Shown piece by piece: positions 45,510 through 56,906 of a stretch of DNA of 64,000 nt (within the stretch, counting starts at the first letter, position 1; the number at the start of each line of letters is the position of its first letter). The DNA comes from an uncultured Anaerolineae bacterium (GTDB lineage Bacteria > Chloroflexota > Anaerolineae > Anaerolineales > Villigracilaceae). Below the pieces are notes generated by a model. The model saw nothing but the letters and a program-made list of their open reading frames with translations, did not search any database and was not told the DNA's origin. Where the stretch lies: contig CAIQVH010000016.1 in assembly GCA_903875215.1 (NCBI GenBank), positions 248,001 through 312,000 of the forward strand, written 5' to 3'. A program made the translations under genes and the position numbers.

Positions 45510-47419
45510 GTCGTTCAGCTCGTCCAACTTCCCGCCGCAACGGAACAGACAACCCTGCAGGGTTGCCCTGTTCCGTTGCTGTACTCCTGGCCCTTGCCAT
45601 CCTGGCCGGATTGGTCCTTGGGCACCTCGCCCCTCTTGATAAACCCTGGACTCTGAACGATCTGCGCCTGCTTGACGCCTCCTTCACTCCCGATCCCGCC
45701 TCCGACCTGACGGCCATTTACACCCGCCCAAGCGGACTGCGCTGTGAAATCCGCCTGGACTTCCTCGAACTGCCCCCAACCCCACGCTACAACCTGATCA
45801 TCACCATTAAAAATCGCGTAACTGTCATAAAAAACGACCTGCCCTTGCCAGAGCGCACCCGGCTGACATATGACTCCGACACGGCTGTCATGGTTCTCAC
45901 CCTGCCAGATTGCGCACCAGAGCCCCCGGCTGCGCTGACGGTGCAAACCACCTCTGAAACCTTGCGCACCTCCTACGGAACATCTACCGCGCTTCAGCCT
46001 CTCAGCTTGCGCTGGGTGTTTACCAACACTTTTTCGCCAACCGCCACCCCTGCCCAGACACTGCGACGGTGGGATGGGGCGCATACCGGCCCGCGCGGTG
46101 AACGTCATGGCCTGCGTGGGTTACTCGCTGCCGCCGAGAAATACCAGGTGCCGCTTACCCTGTTTGATGTGAAATCTCCGCCCGCCCTCTCTGCGCTCGA
46201 AGCTGCCGGCGGCCTGGCTCAGTTGCGCCTCATGGAGCGGGCTGGCCTGCTCGCTCTACCCATTTCTGGCCCGGACCTGGCCCGGCCTGGAGCGCTGGCG
46301 TTTGCCCGGATCGTGGCCGGGCAATTTGGGCTGGACCCGGGCGCGGAGGCCCATCTCACGTTGCCTCCCAGGCCAGATTCCTTCCGCTGGCCCCAGGCCG
46401 AACCGGGACAGGCCGGCCTGCCCCTCGAGATGCGCCGCGAATTGACGCGCCTGGTTTTTTCTGGCACCTTGCCCGTCCTGCTGGGCGGAGATTTCCAGCA
46501 TTCCACCTGGGGCACCCCGGAATATGCCCGCTCTGCGCTGGCCTGGTTGTCGGCGCGGCCTTACTTCCACTTTGATCTGGCTGACGACCTCGACACTATA
46601 CCCGTCGAACAGACGTCAGCACCCATCAACCCGATTGCGCGGTCTGCGCTGGAGTTTTCTACCGTTCTTGCCCAGTCGGATGCCCGGCTGGCGGAAAACT
46701 ATGCCGGGCTTTTACCCGTTTTACAGGCTGCCGCAGACTGGTCTGAACACCCCGCGCCGCAAGCGGTTTGCCGTGATCTGTGCATTCTTGCCTCCGATAA
46801 ATTCTACGCGGTGCTGGATCCGCTCGGCGGGCGGCTGGTCTTTCTCTTTGCAGGAACCGACCAGTTGGTGGGCCCGACGGCTCAGTTTTTTCTCGGGCTG
46901 AGTGACTCTTCAAGCTGGGATCTGTCGCAGGGTCTGGGGGCTGACCAGGCCCAGATCATGGGCGCTTTTGCCGATGCGCAAGATGCATTTCTCCCATACC
47001 AGGCCGGGGTGAGCGGCCCCAATTCGATCCGCTTTGTGTCGAAGCAGGGGGGCGAGAAAATCTTCCGGTTGGTGGAGGATGGGTTGCAGGTGCAACTCTC
47101 TGCCTCCCTGCAGACTCAGGTTCCGCTGGTGGTGGCGCCGCAGGCACGCTTTAACCAGGGCTGGGCCGGTCACTACGAGCAGGCTGTCGATGCGGGGAGT
47201 GTGGTGTTTGGATTGACTGGCGGCCCTTTGGTCAGGATCAAGGTTTCGGAGGGGGCTGCGTGCGCGCTGGAGTCATTTGTCGATGTGATTCCGGCGCTCG
47301 TGCTTCCTGAAGATCCAGATGCGGAAAATCCACCGGGTTTTTATTGGCCGTTTCCACTGGCTGTGGTGAGGCTTTCGGGCCCGGAGAATGTTCGGGTGGA
47401 GATTATCCTGAAAAATTAA
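45506..47419 (+). CDS. Exported or membrane-anchored protein, unknown
   Basis: A 637-residue protein with an N-terminal anchor helix (residues ~24-40). The middle (AHTGPRGERHGLRGLLAAAEKYQVPLTLFDVKSP) suggests a TIM-barrel fold as in polysaccharide deacetylase or GH57-like proteins, but the catalytic motifs are not evident. The C-terminal half reads as beta-rich. It starts with GTG overlapping the stop of the SH3b gene (GTGA). With the SH3b proteins it may form a surface glycan-processing group. The function is open. Confidence 0.6.
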   Translation: MSRSARPTSRRNGTDNPAGLPCSVAVLLALAILAGLVLGHLAPLDKPWTLNDLRLLDASFTPDPASDLTAIYTRPSGLRCEIRLDFLELPPTPRYNLIITIKNRVTVIKNDLPLPERTRLTYDSDTAVMVLTLPDCAPEPPAALTVQTTSETLRTSYGTSTALQPLSLRWVFTNTFSPTATPAQTLRRWDGAHTGPRGERHGLRGLLAAAEKYQVPLTLFDVKSPPALSALEAAGGLAQLRLMERAGLLALPISGPDLARPGALAFARIVAGQFGLDPGAEAHLTLPPRPDSFRWPQAEPGQAGLPLEMRRELTRLVFSGTLPVLLGGDFQHSTWGTPEYARSALAWLSARPYFHFDLADDLDTIPVEQTSAPINPIARSALEFSTVLAQSDARLAENYAGLLPVLQAAADWSEHPAPQAVCRDLCILASDKFYAVLDPLGGRLVFLFAGTDQLVGPTAQFFLGLSDSSSWDLSQGLGADQAQIMGAFADAQDAFLPYQAGVSGPNSIRFVSKQGGEKIFRLVEDGLQVQLSASLQTQVPLVVAPQARFNQGWAGHYEQAVDAGSVVFGLTGGPLVRIKVSEGAACALESFVDVIPALVLPEDPDAENPPGFYWPFPLAVVRLSGPENVRVEIILKN

Positions 47420-47422
47420 ACT

Positions 47423-47440
47423 TTGTGTTGAATTGCACAA
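47423..47440. promoter_or_regulatory. Rex operator
   Basis: TTGTGTTGAATTGCACAA fits the Rex consensus of TTGTG, eight bases, CACAA. It lies 57 bp before rex and overlaps the -35 element TTGCAC (47433-47438), so binding would repress rex itself. Confidence 0.75.
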
Positions 47441-47461
47441 AATCGGCTTTTATGGTAGATT
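47433..47461 (+). promoter_or_regulatory. rex promoter
   Basis: TTGCAC (47433-47438) and TAGATT (47456-47461) are 17 bp apart. The -35 lies inside the Rex operator. Confidence 0.5.
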
Positions 47462-47496
47462 ATTGCCAGTCTGATTTTCTCCGCGGAGGCAATCCC

Positions 47497-48135
47497 ATGA
47501 ACACCGTCAAAGTGCCGGATATTATTGTGAGCCGTTTGCCCGTTTATTTGCGTGCGCTACAACGTATGTCCGACGCAGGGGTGGTTTCTACCTCTTCGCA
47601 GGAGTTGGGCGAAAAAGTGGGCATTTCTGCGGCGCAAATTCGCAAGGACCTTTCACAGTTTGGTGAATTCGGCAAGCAAGGGACGGGGTATTACATCCCT
47701 TTTTTGATCGAGCGGTTGAGCAAGATTTTGAAGGTGGAACAGGTCTGGGATGTGGCCGTGGTGGGAATGGGTGAACTGGGGCATGCGATTGTGCGCTATC
47801 AAGGGTTTGGCAACCGTGGGTTTCGGGTGGTTATGTGCTTTGACAGTGACCCGGGCAAGATCGGCAATTTGGTATGCGCGAACCAGTCGGATTGTACTTT
47901 TGTGATCCGTGATACGAAGGATCTGGTGCGCGATATTCGCGAGTCGAATGTCAAGCTGGCGATGTTATGTACGCCAGCCTCGGCGGCGCAGGAGGTGGCT
48001 GATCAATTGGTTGAGGCAGGGGTGCGCGGGATTTTGAATTATGCGCCGCTGCGCCTGATTGTGCCTGCCTCTGTGAAGGTGCAGCATATTGATCCGGCAA
48101 TTTATCTCCAACGCATGACATTTTATATTGATTGA
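47497..48135 (+). CDS. rex: Redox-sensing transcriptional repressor Rex
   Basis: A 212-residue regulator. The N-terminal winged helix contains VSTSSQELGEKVGISAAQIRKDLSQFGEFG, including the recognition helix conserved in Rex. The Rossmann domain has VVGMGELGHAI for NAD(H) and CFDSDPGKIG. The last helix (IYLQRMTFYID) swaps between subunits. Rex binds DNA when NAD is high and lets go when NADH rises, so it controls respiratory and fermentative genes. GGAGG precedes the ATG at 47497. A matching operator lies in its own promoter. Confidence 0.96.
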   Translation: MNTVKVPDIIVSRLPVYLRALQRMSDAGVVSTSSQELGEKVGISAAQIRKDLSQFGEFGKQGTGYYIPFLIERLSKILKVEQVWDVAVVGMGELGHAIVRYQGFGNRGFRVVMCFDSDPGKIGNLVCANQSDCTFVIRDTKDLVRDIRESNVKLAMLCTPASAAQEVADQLVEAGVRGILNYAPLRLIVPASVKVQHIDPAIYLQRMTFYID

Positions 48136-48150
48136 ATGTTGCTGATGCTT

Positions 48151-48187
48151 GAAAACACGGCTCCGCGCGGGGCCGTGTTTTTTGTTG
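48151..48187 (+). terminator. Rho-independent terminator of rex
   Basis: AAAACACGGC and GCCGTGTTTT form a GC-rich stem followed by a run of T, 15 bp after the rex stop. Confidence 0.8.
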
Positions 48188-48307
48188 TAGCCGGGGTGCT
48201 AGCGCCCACATTCTGTACGAAGAGAGGAGAAATTCGAATCTTCGAAGTTCAAGTCAGGGGTACGGAAGGTGGGGAGTGGAAGCAGGATCAATGCTTCATG
48301 GGGCTGT

Positions 48308-49120
48308 TTATCCGGCCTTGACTTTCGTAATTTGTTCGAGCACCGCCATCAACGCATCAAAATTCGGGATGGCGGCGGCCGGGGCGCTGGCGCCGCTCAG
48401 CCAGCCTCCGCCGCGCTTTTGCACACTCAGATAGCCATTTTGAATGACTACCTGCTCAATTTCATTCCACGGGAAGGTCTTCTTTCCGATTACCAGGCTC
48501 TCTTTGTTGATTTGGATTGGGCCGAGTGTGATACCCTGACTGGATTGAAAAGCATTAATCAGCGCCTGATATTGGAACGGTGCGACTGCCTTGCTGATCG
48601 CTCCGCCCAGCACCTCGATGGATTGCAGCTTGTTGCCAAGAATGAGTTTGTTTCCGTCGGATTTTTGCAGGGTATATTGGTAGGTTGTCCCGGTGTAAAT
48701 GCCATTAGTATAGTGCCGGGTGATGGAGACGAAAAGCAGGCTGACTTCCTGCCAGTTCCAGAGCTGTAAACCTTTGTTGTCATGGTATGCCAGGCCGTTT
48801 TGATACAATACGGCGATTTTGTTCCAATTTTGCCAGGCATTTATGGCGAACAACACACCGACCAGCCCCAGAATGCCGCTGATGATGAGTGGCGGTAACA
48901 GGGCGCTTTCCAGCATGAGCGGGCCATATTTGGCGGTTTGAACATAGGCATCATACAGCCCATAGAGGAATGCCAGGCCGGCCAATCCCAGGCAGATGAC
49001 GCCGCTGAGAGCGCTCACCCAGCGATTGGTGGTTCGGGCCGAGAAGACTTGCACCGGGCTGCCGAGCCCATACACGCCGGCAAATTGCTCCGGCACCTGA
49101 ATGGGAGAAAAGGATTGCAT
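48308..49120 (-). CDS. DUF6585-like membrane protein
   Basis: A 270-residue protein with two membrane helices at about 40-60 and 75-98. A cytoplasmic PH-like beta domain follows, with VLYQNGLAYHDNKGLQLWNWQEV and a second copy-like stretch IQINKESLVIGKKTFPWNEIEQV. The layout matches DUF6585 proteins, whose role is unknown. GGAGCAGG precedes the ATG at 49120. It lies between the rex unit and the terminator of the atp-mreB operon and has its own transcript. Confidence 0.7.
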   Translation of the reverse strand: MQSFSPIQVPEQFAGVYGLGSPVQVFSARTTNRWVSALSGVICLGLAGLAFLYGLYDAYVQTAKYGPLMLESALLPPLIISGILGLVGVLFAINAWQNWNKIAVLYQNGLAYHDNKGLQLWNWQEVSLLFVSITRHYTNGIYTGTTYQYTLQKSDGNKLILGNKLQSIEVLGGAISKAVAPFQYQALINAFQSSQGITLGPIQINKESLVIGKKTFPWNEIEQVVIQNGYLSVQKRGGGWLSGASAPAAAIPNFDALMAVLEQITKVKAG

Positions 49121-49137
49121 TCCTGCTCCTCGTGGCA

Positions 49138-49176
49138 AAAAAAGAGTGTCCAGCCGGGTTTTTCGCTGGACACTTT
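49138..49176 (-). terminator. Rho-independent terminator of the atp-mreB operon
   Basis: On the reverse strand AGTGTCCAGC and GCTGGACACT enclose a ten-base loop and are followed by a run of seven T. Confidence 0.85.
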
Positions 49177-49183
49177 CAAGAGA

Positions 49184-50191
49184 CTATACGGGCGGGAGGT
49201 TTCGGCGTAGCAGGCTGTACATTGCCAGTCCGCGGGCGGCGCCTTCGGCTACGCAGGTCAGGGGGTTATCCACCAGGTAGGCCGGGATGCCGAGCGCTTT
49301 CGTCAGCAACTTGTCAATACCGCGCAACAACGCGCCTCCACCCGTCAGGGCCATGCCCCGGTCGATGATGTCGGAGACCAGTTCGGGTGGGGTTTTTTCG
49401 AGGACGCGCCGGCAGGTTTCGTTGACGGCTTTCAGGGGCTCCTGCAATGCTTCAACAATTTCACCCGTGGTGAGAGTCACCGGGCGGGGCAGGCCGGTGA
49501 CCTGATCCTGCCCCTGCACTTCCATGCTTTGTTCGGTATCCTGAGGCACGGCTGCGCCGATCTTGATTTTTAACTGTTCAGCGGTGAAAGGCGAGAGGAT
49601 GATGCCATATTTCCGCCGGACGTATGTAACGATGGCTTCGTCCATTTGCAATCCGCCCGCGCGCATGGCTCCGGCTGAGACAATGCCATACATGGCCAGC
49701 ACTGCGGCTTGTGTGGATCCGCCGCCCAGGCAGACGACCATGTTTCCGGACGGGGAGTTGATGGGCAGGTCGACTCCCAGTGCTGCGGCCAGTGGTTGCT
49801 GGATCAGGTATGCATCGCGTGCGCCAGCCTGGAGCACGGCCTCGTGCACCGCGCGGCTTTCCACGCTGGTTACGCCGTATGGAGTGGTGATCATCACGTT
49901 GGGCTTGAAGATGCGCAACGGCCCGCTGACCCGCTGGAGAATGACGCGCAACAGGCTTTCCGTAATTTCATAATCGGCGATGACGCCATGCTGAAGGGGG
50001 CGGGCAACCTCGATCGACTCGGGGACTCGGCCTTCCATGTCGCGGGCCTGTTTGCCGACTTCGACGATTTTTTGGTCGGCAACATCGATCGCCACCACCG
50101 TGGGTTCTTCCACGAGGATGCGTTGACCTTCAGCGACGCGCGTGTAGATCGTGCCGAGATCAATGCCCAGGTCTTTGGATAATCCGGCCAT
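49184..50191 (-). CDS. MreB-like actin homologue with altered ATPase motifs
   Basis: A 335-residue protein that aligns along its whole length with MreB (YVRRKYG, PPELVSDIIDRGMALTGGGALLRGID, DNPLTCVAEGAARGL). The nucleotide motifs differ: phosphate-1 is DLGTIYT rather than DLGTANT. The Glu-Glu before PMAAAIG, which includes the catalytic Glu, is Gln131-Gln132. Phosphate-2 is CLGGGSTQ rather than DIGGGTTE, so Asp becomes Cys154. It may bind but not hydrolyse ATP. It is 9 bp after atpC, the last gene of the operon. Cell-shape control is plausible but uncertain. Confidence 0.85.
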   Translation of the reverse strand: MAGLSKDLGIDLGTIYTRVAEGQRILVEEPTVVAIDVADQKIVEVGKQARDMEGRVPESIEVARPLQHGVIADYEITESLLRVILQRVSGPLRIFKPNVMITTPYGVTSVESRAVHEAVLQAGARDAYLIQQPLAAALGVDLPINSPSGNMVVCLGGGSTQAAVLAMYGIVSAGAMRAGGLQMDEAIVTYVRRKYGIILSPFTAEQLKIKIGAAVPQDTEQSMEVQGQDQVTGLPRPVTLTTGEIVEALQEPLKAVNETCRRVLEKTPPELVSDIIDRGMALTGGGALLRGIDKLLTKALGIPAYLVDNPLTCVAEGAARGLAMYSLLRRNLPPV

Positions 50192-50200
50192 GAATTTGGT

Positions 50201-50638
50201 TTATTCTTCGGTGTAGTTGGTGCGTTTGGTTGCGCGGAAACGTTTGGCGGCGTCCAGGCGCAAGTTGGAGCGGCGCAGGGCGGCTTCGAGAGCCAGGTAG
50301 GCGTCGGCATCTTCGGGCCGGACGCTGGCCAGGGCTTCTTCGGCTCGCTTGCGGGCGGCTTCAGCGCGGGCAGTATCAATTTCCTGCACGTTTTCAGCGG
50401 CATCGGCCAGCACGGTGACGATTTCGGGTTGGATTTCTGCCACTCCGCCGGCGACGGTGAAGACTTGTTCTTCGCCTTTGGCGCGGACTTTGATCAGGCC
50501 GAATTTGAGCGTGGTCAGCAGTGGCGCGTGGTGCGGCAGGACGCCCATTTCGCCATCCATGCCAGGCAGGACGACGATCTCTGCGTCGCCTTCGTAAACC
50601 AGGCGGTCTTGGGAGACAATTTCACAACGAATAGGCAT
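50201..50638 (-). CDS. atpC: ATP synthase F1 epsilon subunit
   Basis: A 145-residue epsilon subunit. The N-terminal beta sandwich has VSQDRLVYEGDAEIVVLPGMDGEMGVLPHHAPLLT, the family signature, and the C-terminal helical pair is complete (RAEAARKRAEEALASV). It couples rotation in the central stalk and can inhibit ATP hydrolysis. The gap to atpD is 72 bp and holds a hairpin; mreB-like follows after 9 bp. Confidence 0.95.
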   Translation of the reverse strand: MPIRCEIVSQDRLVYEGDAEIVVLPGMDGEMGVLPHHAPLLTTLKFGLIKVRAKGEEQVFTVAGGVAEIQPEIVTVLADAAENVQEIDTARAEAARKRAEEALASVRPEDADAYLALEAALRRSNLRLDAAKRFRATKRTNYTEE

Positions 50639-50651
50639 AGGGGTTCTCCAG

Positions 50652-50700
50652 TATCCGGTGTCACTTACCAGGTTTCACCTGACACTTGACACCGGATACG
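50652..50700. repeat. Hairpin element between atpD and atpC
   Basis: GTATCCGGTGTCA (50652-50664) and TGACACCGGATAC (50688-50700) form a perfect 13-bp stem. Shorter GTGTCAC/GTGACAC repeats surround it. It may tune expression of atpC relative to atpD. Confidence 0.7.
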
Positions 50701-50710
50701 TGACACTGAA

Positions 50711-53015
<2,305 letters not shown>

Positions 53016-53047
53016 AGTCTAGTCTCCTAGTCTGCTAGTCGGCTAGT
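53016..53047. repeat. Octamer tandem repeat between atpA and atpG
   Basis: Four eight-base units, AGTCTAGT, CTCCTAGT, CTGCTAGT and CGGCTAGT, fill almost the whole intergenic gap. On the reverse strand they precede the atpG start codon directly, where a ribosome site would be expected. Confidence 0.75.
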
Positions 53048-53049
53048 CA

Positions 53050-54705
<1,656 letters not shown>

Positions 54706-54802
54706 TTCGCCTCCACGCCAAAATTATCCTACCTTTGGTGTTTATTTTGTTTTGCTCGACCCGTGGGCCGCTATGCATAAAACGGGATTAAATCAAAAAA
54801 TG

Positions 54803-54822
54803 GTTCTGGGAGTTCCCAGAAC
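54803..54822. promoter_or_regulatory. 20-bp palindrome at the atpA transcript start
   Basis: GTTCTGGGAGTTCCCAGAAC is a palindrome with one mismatch pair at its centre. It begins where the atpA transcript should start and could be an operator or a 5' mRNA hairpin. Confidence 0.55.
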
Positions 54823-54828
54823 ACTTTA

Positions 54829-54857
54829 ATCATACCTGAAAGGCAGGTAAATGTCTA
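54829..54857 (-). promoter_or_regulatory. Promoter of the atpAGDC-mreB operon
   Basis: On the reverse strand TAGACA (54857-54852) and TATGAT (54834-54829) are 17 bp apart, each with one mismatch to consensus. The leader to atpA would be about 115 nt. Confidence 0.65.
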
Positions 54858-54946
54858 GTTACATAAATCACATATGCCCGTCATATCTGCCAAGTTTGGC
54901 AGGCGCCAGGATAGATAATTATCACCAAATCTTAATGCAAATTCCC

Positions 54947-54974
54947 TTGTATTGATTCGGGATTGGACTATACT
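54947..54974 (+). promoter_or_regulatory. Promoter of the ATP-grasp ligase gene
   Basis: TTGTAT (54947-54952) and TATACT (54969-54974) are 16 bp apart, about 31 bp before the ATG. The rest of the 300-bp divergent gap holds the atpA promoter and nothing else recognisable. Confidence 0.45.
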
Positions 54975-55005
54975 ACCAACGATTTTAAGATCAGGAGAGT
55001 GAGCC

Positions 55006-56181
55006 ATGATTGAAACATTTGCCCAGGAGGGCGAAAAGCCTCCCAGTTGTTTGAAACCCGAAAAACCCTGGCTGGTGGCGGTGCTGGCCAACATTAAGGA
55101 AGATGGACACCAACTTCCGCCAGATGTGGCGCCTGATGCCCTGGCCGATTACGATCACATCGAAACCATCGATTGTATTCGCGCTGCGATTGAGGCGGAT
55201 GGGCATAAAACGATATTCATCCCGGCTGATCGTGAACTCCCCTTTACCCTGAAACACGTCCAACCGGATATCTGTTTCAACATCGCTGAAGGCCTCGGCG
55301 GAGATGCTCGCGAAGCGCAAGTTCCGGCCTTGTTGGAGATGTTGCGTATTCCTTATACCCACTCGCGTGTCCTGGTGAATGCCGTTTCGCTCGATAAAAC
55401 CCTCACCAAGCGCATCTGGCGTGATCGCCGCCTGCCGGTGGCGCCTTTCCAGGAATTCATCGTCGGCGACGAATCTCTGCGCGCCGAATTGCGTTTTCCC
55501 CTTTTCGTCAAGCCTGCCCGCGAGGGCACCGGCATGGGCGTCGACACCCGGGCAATTGTCTACTCTGAAGCCGAATTGCGCGAAAGAGTCGAATATATCA
55601 TCCGTTCCTATCGCCAGCCGGCCCTTGTCGAAACCTTTCTCTCCGGGCGTGAATTTACCTGCGGCTTGATTGGGCGCTGGGATGCGAAAAAATACTCCCG
55701 CCACCCGGAGTGGTACGACGACAAACATGGTTATCACGTTTTCCCCGTTCTCGAACTGGATAGTACCCGCTCTGTCACTCCAGGTATCTACAGCCATGCC
55801 TCCAAAGCCAGACTGGTTGGCGAAGAAGGCGCCCCAGGCTACATCTGCCCGGCACAGATCTCCCCTGAGCTGACAAAAAAATTGCAGATCCTGGCGATCA
55901 AAGCCCATATGGCGCTTAAGGCCATTGACATCTCGCGCACCGACATCCGTCTGAATGCCGAAGGCGAACCGATGTTGATTGAAATTAATACCCTGCCTGG
56001 CCTGACCCCCGGATACAGCGACCTGTGCATCGAAGCCGCCGCCGAAGGGATTGCGTACGAAGACCTGATCCTCGATATTCTTTACCTGGGAGCCAGCCGC
56101 TGGGGCATGGTCGAAGCCCGCCCGATCGTCCCGCAGTCTGCCCGGCGCTCCGGCACCACCAGGATGCACCTGCGTCGTTGA
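55006..56181 (+). CDS. D-alanine-D-alanine ligase-like ATP-grasp enzyme
   Basis: A 391-residue ATP-grasp protein. PDICFNIAEGLGGDAREAQVPALLEML and YTHSRVLVNAVSLDKTLTKRIW match Ddl-type N-terminal and central domains. FVKPAREGTGMGV binds ATP, and DISRTDIRLNAEGEPMLIEINTLPGLTPGYSD holds the metal-binding Asp, Glu and Asn. It is longer than ordinary Ddl and has an insertion around HPEWYDDKHGYHVFPVLEL. It could ligate D-Ala-D-Ala or another amino-acid pair. AGGAGAG lies before the ATG. Confidence 0.85.
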   Translation: MIETFAQEGEKPPSCLKPEKPWLVAVLANIKEDGHQLPPDVAPDALADYDHIETIDCIRAAIEADGHKTIFIPADRELPFTLKHVQPDICFNIAEGLGGDAREAQVPALLEMLRIPYTHSRVLVNAVSLDKTLTKRIWRDRRLPVAPFQEFIVGDESLRAELRFPLFVKPAREGTGMGVDTRAIVYSEAELRERVEYIIRSYRQPALVETFLSGREFTCGLIGRWDAKKYSRHPEWYDDKHGYHVFPVLELDSTRSVTPGIYSHASKARLVGEEGAPGYICPAQISPELTKKLQILAIKAHMALKAIDISRTDIRLNAEGEPMLIEINTLPGLTPGYSDLCIEAAAEGIAYEDLILDILYLGASRWGMVEARPIVPQSARRSGTTRMHLRR

Positions 56182-56223
56182 TTCATTCCTTGCGCCGAAT
56201 CCGCAAGAAAAATTCCCGCCACC

Positions 56224-56253
56224 CTGACGGAGAATCGTACCTTAAGGTATAAT
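56224..56253 (+). promoter_or_regulatory. tRNA-Ser promoter
   Basis: CTGACG (56224-56229) and TATAAT (56248-56253) are 18 bp apart, about 45 bp upstream of the mature tRNA. Confidence 0.55.
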
Positions 56254-56298
56254 ACCGCCCGCTCAGAAGGCACAGGCATTCTGCCCGCGCCTGACCCT

Positions 56299-56388
56299 GG
56301 AGAGGTCGCGTAGCCCGGTTTAGCGCGCACGCCTGGAGAGCGTGTTTCCCGAAAGGGAACGCGGGTTCAAATCCCGCCCTCTCCGCCA
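56299..56388 (+). tRNA. tRNA-Ser(GGA)
   Basis: The acceptor GGAGAGG pairs with CCTCTCC, followed by G and an encoded CCA. The anticodon stem CACGC/GCGTG encloses CTGGAGA, giving anticodon GGA. A long variable arm (TTTCCCGAAAGGGAA) marks it as a class II tRNA. The T arm reads GCGGGTTCAAATCCCGC. Confidence 0.95.
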
Positions 56389-56390
56389 AA

Positions 56391-56417
56391 AACACCCCGT
56401 TTCGGGGTGTTTTTTTA
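56391..56417 (+). terminator. Terminator of tRNA-Ser
   Basis: ACACCCCG, TTT, CGGGGTGT and a run of T directly follow the CCA end. Confidence 0.9.
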
Positions 56418-56459
56418 TGAAAACAACACCGCTCCCGCCGATTTACAATGCTTCTCTAA

Positions 56460-56488
56460 TTGAAGCCCCCCCTGAAAACAGGTACACT
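56460..56488 (+). promoter_or_regulatory. Promoter of the PilZ gene
   Basis: TTGAAG (56460-56465) and TACACT (56483-56488) are 17 bp apart, 22 bp before the ATG. Confidence 0.5.
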
Positions 56489-56510
56489 GGGCTTGAAACA
56501 GGAGGCTGGA

Positions 56511-56900
56511 ATGCAGGAACGCAGAAAACAGGCACGCAAGTATCTCATGGTCTATTCGCGGGTATTTCACCGCGAGAACGGACGCATCCTGGGCTATCTC
56601 GCTGATCTTAGCCCCACCGGCGCAATGATCATCAGCGATGACGCCATGCCTGCCAACGCCACCCTCCCGTTGAGTTTTGACCTGCCTGATCCGGCCAGCT
56701 TCCCTATCAGCCGACTCAACCTGGAGGCGCGTGTGGCCTGGTGCAACCTGGATATCGACCCATCCTTTTACAACCTCGGCCTGGAATTTTCTCCACTGGG
56801 CGATGGCGAACAAGCGATTGTTCAAGGCCTGATCGATGCCTACGAATTTCGCCGCTCGGCACGCCACAACCAGCCTACAACCAACCCCTTTGGTGAGTGA
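56511..56900 (+). CDS. PilZ domain protein, c-di-GMP receptor
   Basis: A 129-residue single-domain PilZ protein. RRKQAR at residues 4-9 supplies the arginines and DLSPTG at 32-37 the D/NxSxxG motif, so both cyclic di-GMP contact sites are intact. It should respond to c-di-GMP and control motility or surface behaviour. AGGAGG precedes the ATG at 56511. It is followed 6 bp later by a phosphatase gene. Confidence 0.88.
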   Translation: MQERRKQARKYLMVYSRVFHRENGRILGYLADLSPTGAMIISDDAMPANATLPLSFDLPDPASFPISRLNLEARVAWCNLDIDPSFYNLGLEFSPLGDGEQAIVQGLIDAYEFRRSARHNQPTTNPFGE

Positions 56901-56906
56901 ACTACC

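Noticed and set aside
48136-48321. Small plus-strand frame after rex
   Set aside because: It spans the rex terminator and overlaps the end of the converging DUF6585-like gene, with no ribosome site.
54855-55094. Small minus-strand frame across the atpA-ligase divergent region
   Set aside because: It crosses both predicted promoters and the start of the ATP-grasp gene and has no protein-like features.
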